The position numbers and the translations under genes are program-made. The notes below the pieces were generated by a model. That model ran no database searches. It was not told where the DNA came from and worked only from the letters and a program-made list of their open reading frames with translations. From Brevibacterium sediminis (GTDB lineage Bacteria; Actinomycetota; Actinomycetes; Actinomycetales; Brevibacteriaceae), in assembly GCF_013623905.1 (NCBI RefSeq), contig NZ_JABKDD010000001.1, positions 806,001-870,000 on the forward strand: 64,000 bases of DNA, read 5' to 3'. Positions 12,971 through 22,508 of the stretch are shown here, piece by piece (the first letter of the stretch is position 1; each line of letters begins with the position of its first letter).

Positions 12971-14092
12971 TCAGTCGAGGCCGAGGCCGATGCCGAGGGG
13001 AACCGTCGGCGAATCCTCGCCGATCTCCTGGTAGGCGGTGAAGAGGATGGAGGCATCGGGGATCTCGACGGTGCTCGGTTCGCCGATATCACTGAGCAGC
13101 ACCATCCGCAGCATCGCCCCGCGGGCCTTCTTGTCCCTCTTCATCGTGTCCAGCAGCTGCGGCCACACATCGGAACGGTAGCCCACCGGCAGTCCGAGTT
13201 TGCCGAGCAGTTCACGGTGGAGGTCGACGACTTCATAGGGCAGGCTCTTGATCATCGACGCCACCTCGGCGGCGAAGACCATGCCCACCGATACGGCGGC
13301 ACCGTGACGCCACTGGTAGCGCTCCTTGTGCTCGATCGCATGGCCGAGGGTGTGGCCGTAGTTGAGTATCTCCCGGCGTCCGGACTCCTTGAAGTCTCCG
13401 GAGACGACTTCGGCTTTGACCCGGATGGAACGTTCGATGAGTTCGCGCAGCACAGGGCCGTGCACATCGGCGATCTCGTCCTTCGAGTGGTTCGATACGA
13501 GATCGAGGATCGCGGGGTCGGCGATGAATCCGGTCTTGACCACCTCGGCGAGGCCGGTGAACAGTTCGTTCTCCGGCAGGGTTCCGAGCGTGTCGAGGTC
13601 GACGAGGACACCGGCGGGTGCGTGGAAGGAGCCGACGAGGTTCTTGCCTTCGGCCGTGTTGATCCCGGTCTTGCCGCCGACGGAGGCGTCGACCATGCCG
13701 AGCACGGTGGTGGGGATGTGGATGACCTTGATTCCGCGCAGCCAGGTGGCGGCGACGAATCCGCCGAGGTCGCTCACCGCTCCCCCGCCGACGGTGATGA
13801 TCGCGTCGGTGCGGGTGAAGTCGGATTGGCCGAGGACCTGCCAGCAGAATGCGGCGACCTGGACGTGTTTGGCCTCTTCGGCGTCGGGGATCTCCGCGGC
13901 CACGGCCTCGAGACCGGCGGCGGCGAGGTCGTCGCGAACGGTCTCACCGGTGGTGCGCAGTGCGCGGGGGTGGATGACGAGGACCTTCTCGACGCGGTTT
14001 CCGAGCAGCTCGGGCAGTTCGCCGAGCAGTCCCCGGCCGACGAGGACGGGGTAGTTCCCGCCGGCGTCCACATTGATGCGTGTGAGGCTCAT
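12971..14092 (-). CDS. aroB: 3-dehydroquinate synthase
   Basis: Second step of the shikimate pathway: converts DAHP to 3-dehydroquinate using NAD and a divalent metal. I choose the ATG at 14092 (373 residues, beginning MSLTRINVDAGG) because GGAAGACGG lies just upstream; an ATG eight codons earlier (14116) is also possible. The NAD-binding GGGAVSDLGGFVAATW is near residue 101, with PTTVLGMVDASVGGKTGIN following. The metal ligands Glu (LAEVVKTG) and His (NYGHTLGHAIEH) are intact. It is separated from aroK by about 170 bp, so it may have its own promoter. Confidence 0.95.
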   Translation of the reverse strand: MSLTRINVDAGGNYPVLVGRGLLGELPELLGNRVEKVLVIHPRALRTTGETVRDDLAAAGLEAVAAEIPDAEEAKHVQVAAFCWQVLGQSDFTRTDAIITVGGGAVSDLGGFVAATWLRGIKVIHIPTTVLGMVDASVGGKTGINTAEGKNLVGSFHAPAGVLVDLDTLGTLPENELFTGLAEVVKTGFIADPAILDLVSNHSKDEIADVHGPVLRELIERSIRVKAEVVSGDFKESGRREILNYGHTLGHAIEHKERYQWRHGAAVSVGMVFAAEVASMIKSLPYEVVDLHRELLGKLGLPVGYRSDVWPQLLDTMKRDKKARGAMLRMVLLSDIGEPSTVEIPDASILFTAYQEIGEDSPTVPLGIGLGLD

Positions 14093-14263
14093 TCGTCCGT
14101 CTTCCTGATCGTTCATCGTCTTCTCTCAAGGCTCGGCCGCCCGGTGAGTGCTCGGAGTCGAGGCACCTGTTCCGTGGGCCGGATCCAGCCTAGCCCTCAC
14201 AGGCTCCCGGCGGCGAAACGGGTGACCGATGTGGTCGCAGGCGTCTCACCGCCGGGGCTGTGC

Positions 14264-14902
14264 TCAGCGCTGCTGACCGGATCCGTCGTCGTCGGGGTCG
14301 GCGTATTTCGCGTACTCCTCGGCTCGCTGCAGGCCGGTGAGGACGTCGACGACTCGGTTGACCACCGTCGACGGCGGTGAGTTCGAGGCCTGAACCCGGA
14401 AGGTCGCGACCTGTTCGTACAGCGGTTCGCGTTCGTTGACCAGGGCCAGCCAGTTCTCCACCGGGCTGCCGGCACCGCGCAGCAGCGGTCGGTGCGGGGC
14501 GGTCAGCCGCTGGGACACTGTGTCGACATCGATATCGATGTGCACGACCTTGATCGCCGGATGTCGCAGCTGAGCTCGGGTGCCGGGGTTGAGGATCGCT
14601 CCTCCGCCCAGGGACACGATGCCCGGACGATCGAGCAGACGACGCAGTGCCCTGCGCACGACCTCGCGTTCGATGCGTCGGAAGTGATCTTCGCCGCGTT
14701 CGACGAAGATCTCCGAGATGACCCCGTACTTGTCGACGATGTTCGCGTCCGTGTCCGTCAGCGGCAGGCCGAGCCTATCGGCGAGCAGCCGACCGATCGT
14801 CGATTTCCCTGCCGCCGGCGGACCGGAGAGCACGATGCGCGAGAGCGCGGCGGGGACCGGTTCCAGGGGCGGAACCGGTTTGGGCAGCGGGGTGTGGTTC
14901 AT
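14264..14902 (-). CDS. aroK: Shikimate kinase
   Basis: Phosphorylates shikimate to shikimate 3-phosphate with ATP. The ATG at 14902 overlaps the aroC TGA (ATGA) and gives 212 residues. The first about 20 are a proline-rich extension, then the P-loop GPPAAGKST is at 27-35. The shikimate-binding residues are in DTDANIV and SLGGGAIL, and the lid region is RPLLRG. The C-terminus has about 20 extra acidic residues. A typical shikimate kinase is about 170 residues; the extra length is the two tails. Confidence 0.94.
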   Translation of the reverse strand: MNHTPLPKPVPPLEPVPAALSRIVLSGPPAAGKSTIGRLLADRLGLPLTDTDANIVDKYGVISEIFVERGEDHFRRIEREVVRRALRRLLDRPGIVSLGGGAILNPGTRAQLRHPAIKVVHIDIDVDTVSQRLTAPHRPLLRGAGSPVENWLALVNEREPLYEQVATFRVQASNSPPSTVVNRVVDVLTGLQRAEEYAKYADPDDDGSGQQR

Positions 14903-16098
14903 TGTCCGATGCGGAGGTTCTCCGGAATGGCCGCGACATAGGCGTCCAGGTTCCGCTTCGTCTCGGCAACGGAGTCTCCGCCGAACTTCTCGACGACGGC
15001 TTCGGCGAGCACCAGTGCCACCATGGCTTCGGCGACGACTCCCGAGGCGGGAACCGCGCACACGTCGGAACGCTGATGGTTCGCCTTCGCGGCCTCACCG
15101 GTTTCGACGTCGACCGTCGCCAGGGCACGCGGCACCGTGGCGATCGGCTTCATCCCCGCCCGCACCCGCAGCGGACCGCCCGTGGACATTCCGCCTTCCG
15201 TGCCACCGGCACGATTGCTCGTGCGACGGAATCCGTCGGGTCCGACTTCCAGTTCGTCATGGGCCTGCGAGCCGGGACGCTTCGTGGTGAGGAAGCCGTC
15301 TCCGACTTCGACGCCCTTGATCGCCTGGATGCCCATGAGGGCACCGGCCAGACGGGAGTCGAGACGACGGTCCCAATGCACGTGGGAGCCCAGCCCCGGA
15401 GGCAGGTCGTAGGCGAGGACTTCGACGACTCCACCGAGGGTGTCCCCGGCCTTCTTCGCCGCGTCGATCTCGGTGACCATCGCCGCCGAGAGGTTGGCGT
15501 CGAAGCAGCGGACAGGATCTGCGTCGAGGGCTTCGACATCGGCCGCGGTCGGCAGCGCAGGCAGCGCATCGGCAGCGTGTTCGGCGCCGCCGATGGCCAC
15601 GGTGTGGGAGACGAGGGTGATGCCCAATTCGCCGAGGAACTTCGCGGCCACCGTGCCCAGTGCCACGCGCATCGCGGTTTCACGCGCCGAGGCGCGCTCC
15701 AACACGGGGCGGGCTTCGTCGAAGCCGTACTTCTGCATGCCGACGATATCGGCATGGCCCGGACGCGGCCGAGTCAGCGGGGCGTTGCGCGCCAGTCCTT
15801 CGAGTTCGGACGCGTCGACGGGATCCGGGCTCATCACGGATTCCCACTTCGGCCATTCGGTGTTGCCGACCTCGATCGCCACCGGTGAGCCCAAGGTCTG
15901 CCCGTGGCGGACACCGCCGAGGAGACGCACCTCGTCGGCTTCGAACTTCATCCGTGCGCCGCGGCCATAGCCGAGTCGGCGGCGAGCCAGGCTCGCACGA
16001 ATATCGTCCCTGGTGATCGGTACATGGGCGGGAAGCCCCTCAATGATCCCAGTCAGCGCTTCGCCGTGGGATTCGCCTGCAGTCAGCCATCTCAACAT
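14899..16098 (-). CDS. aroC: Chorismate synthase
   Basis: Last common step to chorismate: eliminates phosphate from EPSP using reduced FMN as cofactor. It has 399 residues. It begins [21 protein letters not shown], the family signature with the active-site His, and contains [12 protein letters not shown] and a second signature around [17 protein letters not shown]. The ATG start lies 10 bp after the prepilin peptidase stop, and the stop overlaps aroK by 4 bp. Confidence 0.97.
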   Translation of the reverse strand: MLRWLTAGESHGEALTGIIEGLPAHVPITRDDIRASLARRRLGYGRGARMKFEADEVRLLGGVRHGQTLGSPVAIEVGNTEWPKWESVMSPDPVDASELEGLARNAPLTRPRPGHADIVGMQKYGFDEARPVLERASARETAMRVALGTVAAKFLGELGITLVSHTVAIGGAEHAADALPALPTAADVEALDADPVRCFDANLSAAMVTEIDAAKKAGDTLGGVVEVLAYDLPPGLGSHVHWDRRLDSRLAGALMGIQAIKGVEVGDGFLTTKRPGSQAHDELEVGPDGFRRTSNRAGGTEGGMSTGGPLRVRAGMKPIATVPRALATVDVETGEAAKANHQRSDVCAVPASGVVAEAMVALVLAEAVVEKFGGDSVAETKRNLDAYVAAIPENLRIGQ

Positions 16099-16108
16099 TC
16101 CACCGATT

Positions 16109-16888
16109 CTACAAAAGTATTGGGGCGAACAGGCACCCGAGCCACATGCCGGAAAGCATGGCCGGTCCGAAGGCGATGGTCACCCCGCGCACCCGCCCGG
16201 CTCGGATCGCTCCGATGAGCGCCCAGGCCCCGCTGATGAGCATCATGGCGACAAGCACGAGCGCAGGTGCCCACGGATCGAAGAGACCGGGCACGGCGAA
16301 GACGATGAACGCGAGCTTGACGTCCCCGAGCCCCATCGTCCGCGCCCGCAGCGCTCGACCCACCAGGTGCACTGCCGTGAAGAAGACGAGGCCGATGAGT
16401 CCTGCGAAGAATGACGCGAACCACATCGGCAGTTCTCCGAGCACGGAGCCCGTGATCAGGAGTCCCAGGGCGACCAGAGACAGGGGAATGACGATCCGAT
16501 CAGGCAGTCTGCGGACGCTCAGGTCTGCGGTGACGAGGAATGGCGTGGCGCCGGAGACGAGTCCCAGCAGCAGGGCGGAGACGATGCGATCGGCGGAGTT
16601 CGGCTGGCCCGGGGCGAACGTCGTTCCGCCCAGCGGCGCATAGGCGCTCCACCCTGTCTCCAGTGGTGCGAGCATGAAGAGGGTGAAGACGACAGCGACT
16701 GCCGCGGCGATGATGGGGCCGAGCAGCATCGGTCCCATGCCGCGAGCCCATCTGGATGACTGCCACCGCTGCAGGTGCGCGGAGTCGTTGAGCCAGGCCC
16801 GTGGGGTCACGGCGAGGATGAGACCGCAGGCCAGAGCGGCCAGAACCGTGACTCCGATGGTCATCCCGTGCAGCACTCCGGTGTCCAT
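16109..16888 (-). CDS. A24 family prepilin peptidase-like membrane protease
   Basis: Polytopic membrane protein (259 residues) of the A24 aspartic protease family. About seven hydrophobic segments are visible. The two catalytic aspartates are expected in [11 protein letters not shown] (the conserved Asp after a hydrophilic turn, near residue 128) and in GLGDVKLAF, the family hallmark, near residue 193. The N-terminal cytosolic methyltransferase domain of classical PilD is missing, which is common in Gram-positive enzymes. It lies between aroE and aroC, in step with the operon. No pilin or secretion ATPase genes are nearby, so its substrate must be encoded elsewhere. The ATG is 13 bp after the aroE stop. 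Confidence 0.85.
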   Translation of the reverse strand: MDTGVLHGMTIGVTVLAALACGLILAVTPRAWLNDSAHLQRWQSSRWARGMGPMLLGPIIAAAVAVVFTLFMLAPLETGWSAYAPLGGTTFAPGQPNSADRIVSALLLGLVSGATPFLVTADLSVRRLPDRIVIPLSLVALGLLITGSVLGELPMWFASFFAGLIGLVFFTAVHLVGRALRARTMGLGDVKLAFIVFAVPGLFDPWAPALVLVAMMLISGAWALIGAIRAGRVRGVTIAFGPAMLSGMWLGCLFAPILL

Positions 16889-16901
16889 CGCGATCGCCGG
16901 T

Positions 16902-17807
16902 TCAGTCCTGCGCCCGGACCGACGGAACCTCGAGTGCTGCGTACATGGCCGCCGCGACCCGCCCGGACAGGTCGTCTGCTGCCGGCAGGGTCTTCGACGT
17001 CGACAGGTTGTCCACCTCCGATGCTGCGGCGAGGAACATCTCGAACTGGGCGACGGCCTGTTCGACGAGCATGGCGGTTCCCGCGACGGGGCGCAGACCG
17101 CGAGCGGCGGCCGCGGCGAGGAAGGTCGAATCGGCGGCGTAGGCGACGTCGAGGACGATCGCACCGCGAGCGAAGGAGTCATCCCAGATCGGGTCGGGGG
17201 CCGCCTCGGCGGGCAGGGTCGAGACGACGATCTCCGATGGACCGATCCAGGTCAGGTCGCCCACCGAGGCGGTCAGACCGATCCGCTCGGCCAGGTCGAG
17301 GACCCGGCGGGCACGGTCCGGGCTGCGGACGCGGAAGTCCACGTGTGCGATCCCGAGATCGCGGCAGGCCACGAGCGCCGAGGCGGCCGTGGCTCCGGCG
17401 CCGAGGATCGTCGCGCGACCGGCTCCCGCACCACCGGCCACGGCCGGTCCTGATTCCCTGTGCGGGGCGATGGCACGCACGATGCCCTCGACGTCGGTGT
17501 TCGCCACCTGCACTTCTCCGCGGTAGCGCACAAGGGTGTTGCCGGCGGCCGTCAGTGTCGCCGTCTCGTCGAGGTTCCACCCGCGTTCGGCGGCGAGTGT
17601 GACGAGTCGGTCCTTCAACGGCATCGTCAGCGAGAAGCCGGTGTGATCGGGGTGGGAGTCGAGGAATCCCTCGAGCTCATCGGCCCCGAGTTCGTACCGG
17701 AAGTACTCGCTGGATTCCAGGTTCAACGCTGCGAAGGCGGCGCGGTGGAGCAGCGGGGACTTCGAGTGTGCGATCGGCGAACCGAGCACTGCGGCAAGTA
17801 TCCTCAC
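16902..17807 (-). CDS. aroE: Shikimate dehydrogenase
   Basis: Reduces 3-dehydroshikimate to shikimate with NADPH. It has 301 residues. The substrate motif SPIAHSKSP is at residues 10-18, the catalytic lysine Lys65 in LTMPLK, and NTDVEG at about 107-112. The nucleotide-binding segment is ILGAGATAASAL. The usual G-N-V-T motif reads GFSLTMPLK here, as in many actinobacterial enzymes. The GTG start lies 3 bp after the mltG stop. Confidence 0.93.
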   Translation of the reverse strand: MRILAAVLGSPIAHSKSPLLHRAAFAALNLESSEYFRYELGADELEGFLDSHPDHTGFSLTMPLKDRLVTLAAERGWNLDETATLTAAGNTLVRYRGEVQVANTDVEGIVRAIAPHRESGPAVAGGAGAGRATILGAGATAASALVACRDLGIAHVDFRVRSPDRARRVLDLAERIGLTASVGDLTWIGPSEIVVSTLPAEAAPDPIWDDSFARGAIVLDVAYAADSTFLAAAAARGLRPVAGTAMLVEQAVAQFEMFLAAASEVDNLSTSKTLPAADDLSGRVAAAMYAALEVPSVRAQD

Positions 17808-17810
17808 CGG

Positions 17811-18947
17811 CTATCCGTCGTCCTTGCTGTGCTCGCGCAGCCACTTGCGGTAGATCTCGACGTTCTTCTTGTGGTCCTCGTAATTGTCTGCGAACTTGGT
17901 CTCCCCCGTGTCCGGGTTCGTCGCGACGAAGAACTGCCAGTCACCGTCGGCGGGTTCGAGCGCCGCCTCGACGGCGCCCTTGCTCGGCGAGTTGATGGGC
18001 CCGGGAGGCAGACCCTTCTTCTTGTACGTGTTGTACGGCGAGTCGGACTGGCGTTCCTTCTTCGTCGTCGTCAGGTCGGAGCGGGCACCGTGGATATAAG
18101 CCACGGTCGCATCCGATTGGAGCAGTCCCCCGGTCTGCGATTTGTCGGAGATGCGGTTGAGGAAGGACCTGGCAACCTTCGAGCGCACCTCGGGGTCTCC
18201 CGGGGATTCCTTCTCCACGAGGCTGGCCAGCGTGAGGATGCGGTTGGCGTCCTTGCTCTCGATTCCCAGTTCGTCGAGTTCGGTCTCGGTCTTGTCGACC
18301 ATCTCCTGAACGATGTCCTCGGCGGTCTTCTGCTTGTTGAGGTCGTAGGTCGCCGGGTACAGATAGCCTTCGAGGCTCGGCGCGTCGATCTCGAGTCCGT
18401 AGTCCTTCGGGGTCTTATCGTCGATGGCTTTGTCGACCTCGTCGGCGTTCATCCCCGATTCGATCATGATCGCCTTGATCTCTTCGACCTGTTTGCCTTC
18501 GGCGACTGTGATCTTCGGCGGGGCGATGGGGTTGATGAGCGCTTCGACCGCGGCCTTCGAGCTCATCTTCTCCCGCATCGTCCAGGTCCCGGCCTGGATG
18601 GTCGCCTCACGGCGTTCGATCTCGTCGAGGAAGGGCTCGGAGTTCATGATCACTCCGGCTTCGACGAGCTGGTTGGCCACGGTGCGCGCCGAGGATCCGG
18701 GAGCTATCTCGATCGAGACCTCGTTCGTGCCCTGCCCCTCGTAGTCGCCTTTCGGTCCGAACAGGTCGTCGAAGACTCCACCGGCCGCACGCACGCCGAA
18801 GAAGCCCCCGACGCCGAAGACGAGGATGCAGATGATCACGATCGTCGTCGTCCGTCGGCGGCGCATCATTCTGCGCCGTTTCTTCGCGCGGATCTCTGCG
18901 CGGGACAGTCCTTCGTCGGTCGAGAACTCTTCGGTGATCGGGCTCAT
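17811..18947 (-). CDS. mltG: Endolytic murein transglycosylase MltG (YceG-like)
   Basis: Cleaves nascent peptidoglycan strands at the outer face of the membrane and so sets glycan chain length. It has 378 residues: a very basic cytosolic start (KKRRRMMRRRR), one membrane anchor at about 34-52, then the extracellular YceG domain. The catalytic Glu245 is in ASLVEKES, equivalent to Glu218 of E. coli MltG, and the C-terminal PPGPINSPS motif is present. The ATG overlaps ruvX by 4 bp. The alaS-ruvX-mltG-aroE order is typical of actinobacteria. Confidence 0.95.
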   Translation of the reverse strand: MSPITEEFSTDEGLSRAEIRAKKRRRMMRRRRTTTIVIICILVFGVGGFFGVRAAGGVFDDLFGPKGDYEGQGTNEVSIEIAPGSSARTVANQLVEAGVIMNSEPFLDEIERREATIQAGTWTMREKMSSKAAVEALINPIAPPKITVAEGKQVEEIKAIMIESGMNADEVDKAIDDKTPKDYGLEIDAPSLEGYLYPATYDLNKQKTAEDIVQEMVDKTETELDELGIESKDANRILTLASLVEKESPGDPEVRSKVARSFLNRISDKSQTGGLLQSDATVAYIHGARSDLTTTKKERQSDSPYNTYKKKGLPPGPINSPSKGAVEAALEPADGDWQFFVATNPDTGETKFADNYEDHKKNVEIYRKWLREHSKDDG

Positions 18948-19420
18948 ACGTCGTTCTCCTCGTCGGGCATCTCACGGCCGGCGGGGACACCGGTGTTGTG
19001 TTCGTACTCGAGGGCGTTCTGGAGGATGATCACGGCGGCTTGGGCATCGACGATCTCGCGTCGCTGGCGTGACGATTTCCCGGCTGCGGCTAGAGCCTGG
19101 TGGGCCTCGACGGTGGTGAAGCGTTCGTCGACGAGACGGACGGGTGTGCCTGTGGCCGCGGCGATCCGGCGGGCGAATTCCAACGCCGAGGTGGCTGCGG
19201 CCCGGGCGGCGCCGTCGAGGGACTTCGGGTCCCCCACCAGGAGTTCGATGGGTTCGTATTCGTCGACGATGTCGCGCAGCTGCCGCAGCGCCGCCGGTTC
19301 GTCTGTTCGACGAACGACGGTGAGCGGGGTGGCCAGAATCCCGTCGGGGTCGCTGGAGGCGACACCGATCCGCACGGAACCGATGTCGAGACCCAGCCGG
19401 CGACCTCGGCGGAAACTCAC
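18944..19420 (-). CDS. ruvX: Putative Holliday junction resolvase / pre-16S rRNA nuclease YqgF
   Basis: RNase H-like nuclease of the YqgF family (158 residues). In E. coli the family matures the 5' end of 16S rRNA; a Holliday junction role has also been proposed. The first catalytic Asp is in RLGLDIGSVRIGVA, a Glu lies in the DERFTTVEAH motif, and an Asp in EIVDAQAA near the end. The GTG start overlaps the alaS stop (GTGA) and the stop overlaps mltG (ATGA). Confidence 0.93.
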   Translation of the reverse strand: MSFRRGRRLGLDIGSVRIGVASSDPDGILATPLTVVRRTDEPAALRQLRDIVDEYEPIELLVGDPKSLDGAARAAATSALEFARRIAAATGTPVRLVDERFTTVEAHQALAAAGKSSRQRREIVDAQAAVIILQNALEYEHNTGVPAGREMPDEENDV

Positions 19421-22071
19421 TGGATGGCTGCCTTGACCGCCGCGATGGCTGACGGGATCGCCGCGGGGTTGTTGCCCCCGCCCTGGGCGAGGTCGGGTTT
19501 GCCGCCGCCTCCGCCGCCGAGTTCGCCGCAGGCCAGCGACACGAGCTTTCCTGCCTGCAGACCGGCGGCGCGGGCCGCCTCGGTGGTGGCGATGACGACG
19601 ACGGGCTTTCCGCTGCTGACTCCGATGCCGAAGATCACCGCCTGACGGTCGGCGACCCGGTTGCGCAGGTCGGTGACCAGTGTGCGGATGTCTCCGGCGT
19701 TGGCGATGTCGCCGAGTTCGGCCTGCACGAACAGCGTCTGGCCCACGGTCTGCGCCTCATCGAGGAACTTGCCCGAAGAGGCCAGCAGCTGCTGGGCGTT
19801 GAGGCGAGCGATCTCCTTCTCGGCGTCCTTGAGCCGGCTCATCAGGTCGGACACGCGTGAGGTGACGTCGGTGCCGGGGACCTTGAGCATCTCCGAGAGT
19901 GAGGACACGATGGTCCGCTCGGCGGCCAGGGACCGGAAGGCGTCCATGCCGACAGCGGCTTCGATGCGCCGGACTCCGGAGCCGACGGAGGCTTCGGAGA
20001 GCACGGAGATCGGGCCGACCTCCGCTGAGGCACCGACGTGGGTGCCTCCGCAGAGTTCGCGAGAGAAGGGTCCGCCGATGTCGACGACGCGCACGACGTT
20101 CGGGTACTTCTCGCCGAAGAGCGCCATGGCACCGGACTTCTTCGCGTCGTCGAAGGACATGTATTCGGTGCCGACTTCGTAGTTCGAGCGCACCGCGAGG
20201 TTCGCGACCTCTTCGATCTCGGCCCGCATCTGGGTACTCGGGGCTTCGGGGAACGAATAGTCGAAGCGCATGTATCCGGGCTGGTTGAGCGAACCGGCCT
20301 GCACGGCGTGGCTGCCGAGGATCTCGCGCAGCGCAGCGTGGACGAGGTGGGTGGCGGTGTGGGCCTGTGCGCCCTGGAACCGGTGGTCGTGGTCGACGGC
20401 GGCGAGCACCTCGTCACCGACGCGCAGCTCTCCGTCGATCACCTCGACCCGGTGGGCAGGCAGTCCCTTGACCGGATTCTGGACGTCGCTGACCCGGGCG
20501 GTGAAGCCATGGCCGGAGATGAGGCCGACGTCGGCGCGCTGACCGCCGGATTCGGCGTAGAACGGGGTCAGGTCGAGGACGACGTCGCCGCTCTGACCGG
20601 CGGTGAGCACCTCGGCGGCGACCCCATCGACGACGATTCCTCGCACGCGGGAGTCGGACTCGAGTCGGTCATAGCCGACGAATTCGCTGGCACCTTCGTC
20701 GAGCAGCGCCGAATAGGCGGACAGGTCGGTGTGGCCGCCGCCCTTCTTCGCCTTGGCATCGGCCTTGGCGCGGGTGCGCTGTTCACTCATCAGCTCACGG
20801 AACCCGGCCTCGTCGACGCTCAGTCCGGCTTCGGAAGCCATCTCGAGAGTGAGGTCGATGGGGAACCCATGGGTGTCGTGGAGAGCGAAGGCGATGTCCC
20901 CGCTGATGGTCTTGTCCGCGCCGTCGAGTGACTTCGCGGCATTGGCGAACAGCTGAGTGCCGGATTCGAGGGTGCGCAGGAACGCCTTCTCCTCGGCGTA
21001 GGCGACCCGGGAGATGCGGTCGAAGTCCGTTTCGAGTTCCGGGTAGGACAGCTTCATGGCCTGCATGGAGACGGGCAGCAGCTCGGGCAGGACTTCTTCC
21101 TTGACTCCGAGCAGACGCATGGCACGCACGGCACGGCGAAGCAGGCGGCGGAGGATGTAGCCGCGGCCTTCGTTGCCGGGGCGGACCCCGTCGCCGATGA
21201 TGATCAGGGCCGAACGGACATGGTCGGCGACGACGCGCAGCTGCACATCGGCGTGCTCGTCCTCGCCGTAGGTCCGGCCGGCCAGACGGCTGGCGGCCTC
21301 GATGACGGGGAAGACCTCGTCGATCTCGTACATGTTCTCCACGCCCTGGAGCAGGAAGGCGACACGTTCGAGTCCCATGCCGGTATCGATGTTCTTCGCC
21401 GGCAGCTCGCCGGCCACGTCGAAGTCGACCTTCGAGCGAACCTCGGAGAGTTCGAACTCCATGAACACGAGGTTCCAGATCTCGATGTAGCGGTCTTCGT
21501 CGGCCACGGGTCCGCCGTCGACGCCGTAGGCGGGGCCGCGGTCGAAGTAGATCTCCGAGCAGTAGCCGCCGGGGCCGGGCTGGCCGGTGTGCCAGTAGTT
21601 GTCCTCGTTGTCACGCAGCTGGATGCGCTCACGGGGAACGGAGGTCTCCTCGAGCCACATGTCGATGGTCTCGAGATCGTCCTCGTGCACTGTCGCCCAC
21701 AGCAGCTCCGGGTCGAAGCCGAGGCCGCCCTCGGCGACGGGGGTCGTCAGCAGTCCCCAGGCGAACTTGATGGCATCGCGCTTGAAGTAGTCGCCGAAGG
21801 AGAAGTTGCCGTTCATCTGGAAGAAGGTGCCGTGGCGGGTCGTCTTGCCGACCTCTTCGATGTCTCCGGTGCGCACGCATTTCTGGACGCTGGTGGCGCG
21901 GTTGAACGGGGCCGGCTCCCGGCCGGTGAGGTAGGGAATGAACTGGACCATTCCCGCGATGTTGAACAGGATGGACGGATCGGAGCTGATCACCGACGCC
22001 GAGGGGACCACGGTGTGCCCGTTCGCTTCGAAGTAGTCCAACCAGCGTTGTTTGATCTCTGCCGTCTTCAA
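19417..22071 (-). CDS. alaS: Alanyl-tRNA synthetase
   Basis: Charges tRNA-Ala. The TTG at 22071 is chosen as the start: GAAAGG lies about 8 nt upstream and the product then begins LKTAEIKQRWLDYFEANGH, aligned with the family start, for 884 residues. An in-frame extension reaching 22149 is unlikely. The class II catalytic domain fills the N-terminal half. The editing domain has HTATH near residue 569 and CGGTH near 674, the zinc-binding residues that clear Ser- and Gly-tRNA-Ala. The C-terminal C-Ala domain is Gly-rich. It leads the alaS-ruvX-mltG-aroE operon. Confidence 0.96.
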   Translation of the reverse strand: MKTAEIKQRWLDYFEANGHTVVPSASVISSDPSILFNIAGMVQFIPYLTGREPAPFNRATSVQKCVRTGDIEEVGKTTRHGTFFQMNGNFSFGDYFKRDAIKFAWGLLTTPVAEGGLGFDPELLWATVHEDDLETIDMWLEETSVPRERIQLRDNEDNYWHTGQPGPGGYCSEIYFDRGPAYGVDGGPVADEDRYIEIWNLVFMEFELSEVRSKVDFDVAGELPAKNIDTGMGLERVAFLLQGVENMYEIDEVFPVIEAASRLAGRTYGEDEHADVQLRVVADHVRSALIIIGDGVRPGNEGRGYILRRLLRRAVRAMRLLGVKEEVLPELLPVSMQAMKLSYPELETDFDRISRVAYAEEKAFLRTLESGTQLFANAAKSLDGADKTISGDIAFALHDTHGFPIDLTLEMASEAGLSVDEAGFRELMSEQRTRAKADAKAKKGGGHTDLSAYSALLDEGASEFVGYDRLESDSRVRGIVVDGVAAEVLTAGQSGDVVLDLTPFYAESGGQRADVGLISGHGFTARVSDVQNPVKGLPAHRVEVIDGELRVGDEVLAAVDHDHRFQGAQAHTATHLVHAALREILGSHAVQAGSLNQPGYMRFDYSFPEAPSTQMRAEIEEVANLAVRSNYEVGTEYMSFDDAKKSGAMALFGEKYPNVVRVVDIGGPFSRELCGGTHVGASAEVGPISVLSEASVGSGVRRIEAAVGMDAFRSLAAERTIVSSLSEMLKVPGTDVTSRVSDLMSRLKDAEKEIARLNAQQLLASSGKFLDEAQTVGQTLFVQAELGDIANAGDIRTLVTDLRNRVADRQAVIFGIGVSSGKPVVVIATTEAARAAGLQAGKLVSLACGELGGGGGGKPDLAQGGGNNPAAIPSAIAAVKAAIQ

Positions 22072-22309
22072 TCCAAGGCCTTTCAGATATTGCCTGTGCG
22101 CCGCCGGGCGGATGAGCCCGGCGCGACACTTACTCGTGCGTACCCGCACTTAACAGGGACCAGTTTAATGGCTCCGCCGCAATATGCGATGTGGCGCGGC
22201 GTGCCGGGTGGGTCAGAGTCGACCGCTCCCCGAGTCCGCCGCTCCCACTCCGTTCGGCGGACCACTTCCGCCCCCGCGACGTGCGTCCTGCGGAGTTTCT
22301 AACCGAACA

Positions 22310-22367
22310 GCCCACTTTCAGGTGAATAGCCCCTGTTTGAAACAGTGCTATTCGCCTTTGAGTGGGC
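22310..22367. repeat. Palindromic intergenic repeat, copy 1
   Basis: An imperfect 58-bp palindrome of three nested arms: GCCCACT with AGTGGGC outside, GGTGAATAGC with GCTATTCGCC in the middle (one G-T type mismatch), and CTGTTT-G-AAACAG at the centre. A relative with about 43 of 59 aligned positions identical lies at 48899-48956. The centre is AT-rich, unlike the surroundings. It lies downstream of rpsD and upstream of alaS. Confidence 0.75.
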
Positions 22368-22443
22368 CGAAGCCGAACCCGCTGACGCTCGCGCCGAAAC
22401 TGCGGGTGCACGCGCCGTACAGTGGACGCCCGTGCCGTGAATG

Positions 22444-22481
22444 CGCGACTGCCCGGAACCGTGCGGTCCCGGGCAGTCGCG
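22444..22481 (-). terminator. Terminator hairpin after rpsD
   Basis: A 13-bp perfect stem (outer strand CGCGACTGCCCGG and its complement) closes a 12-nt loop that can itself pair ACCG with CGGT. It begins about 27 bp past the rpsD stop. There is no U tract. Confidence 0.65.
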
Positions 22482-22508
22482 GTGGCGCGATGCGCTGTGT
22501 TCAGCAGA

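Larger units (their letters stand above)
22072..22508. other. 437-bp intergenic region between rpsD and alaS
   Basis: No convincing gene is present; the small open frames here have no ribosome binding site and resemble nothing I know. It holds the rpsD terminator hairpin (22444-22481), a 58-bp palindromic repeat (22310-22367) and presumably the alaS promoter. I see nothing else in it. Confidence 0.7.

Noticed and set aside
18944..19420. ruvX as a true Holliday junction resolvase forming a second resolvase system with ruvC at 40513
   Set aside because: The YqgF family is best supported as a 16S rRNA processing nuclease; linkage to alaS and mltG gives no recombination context.
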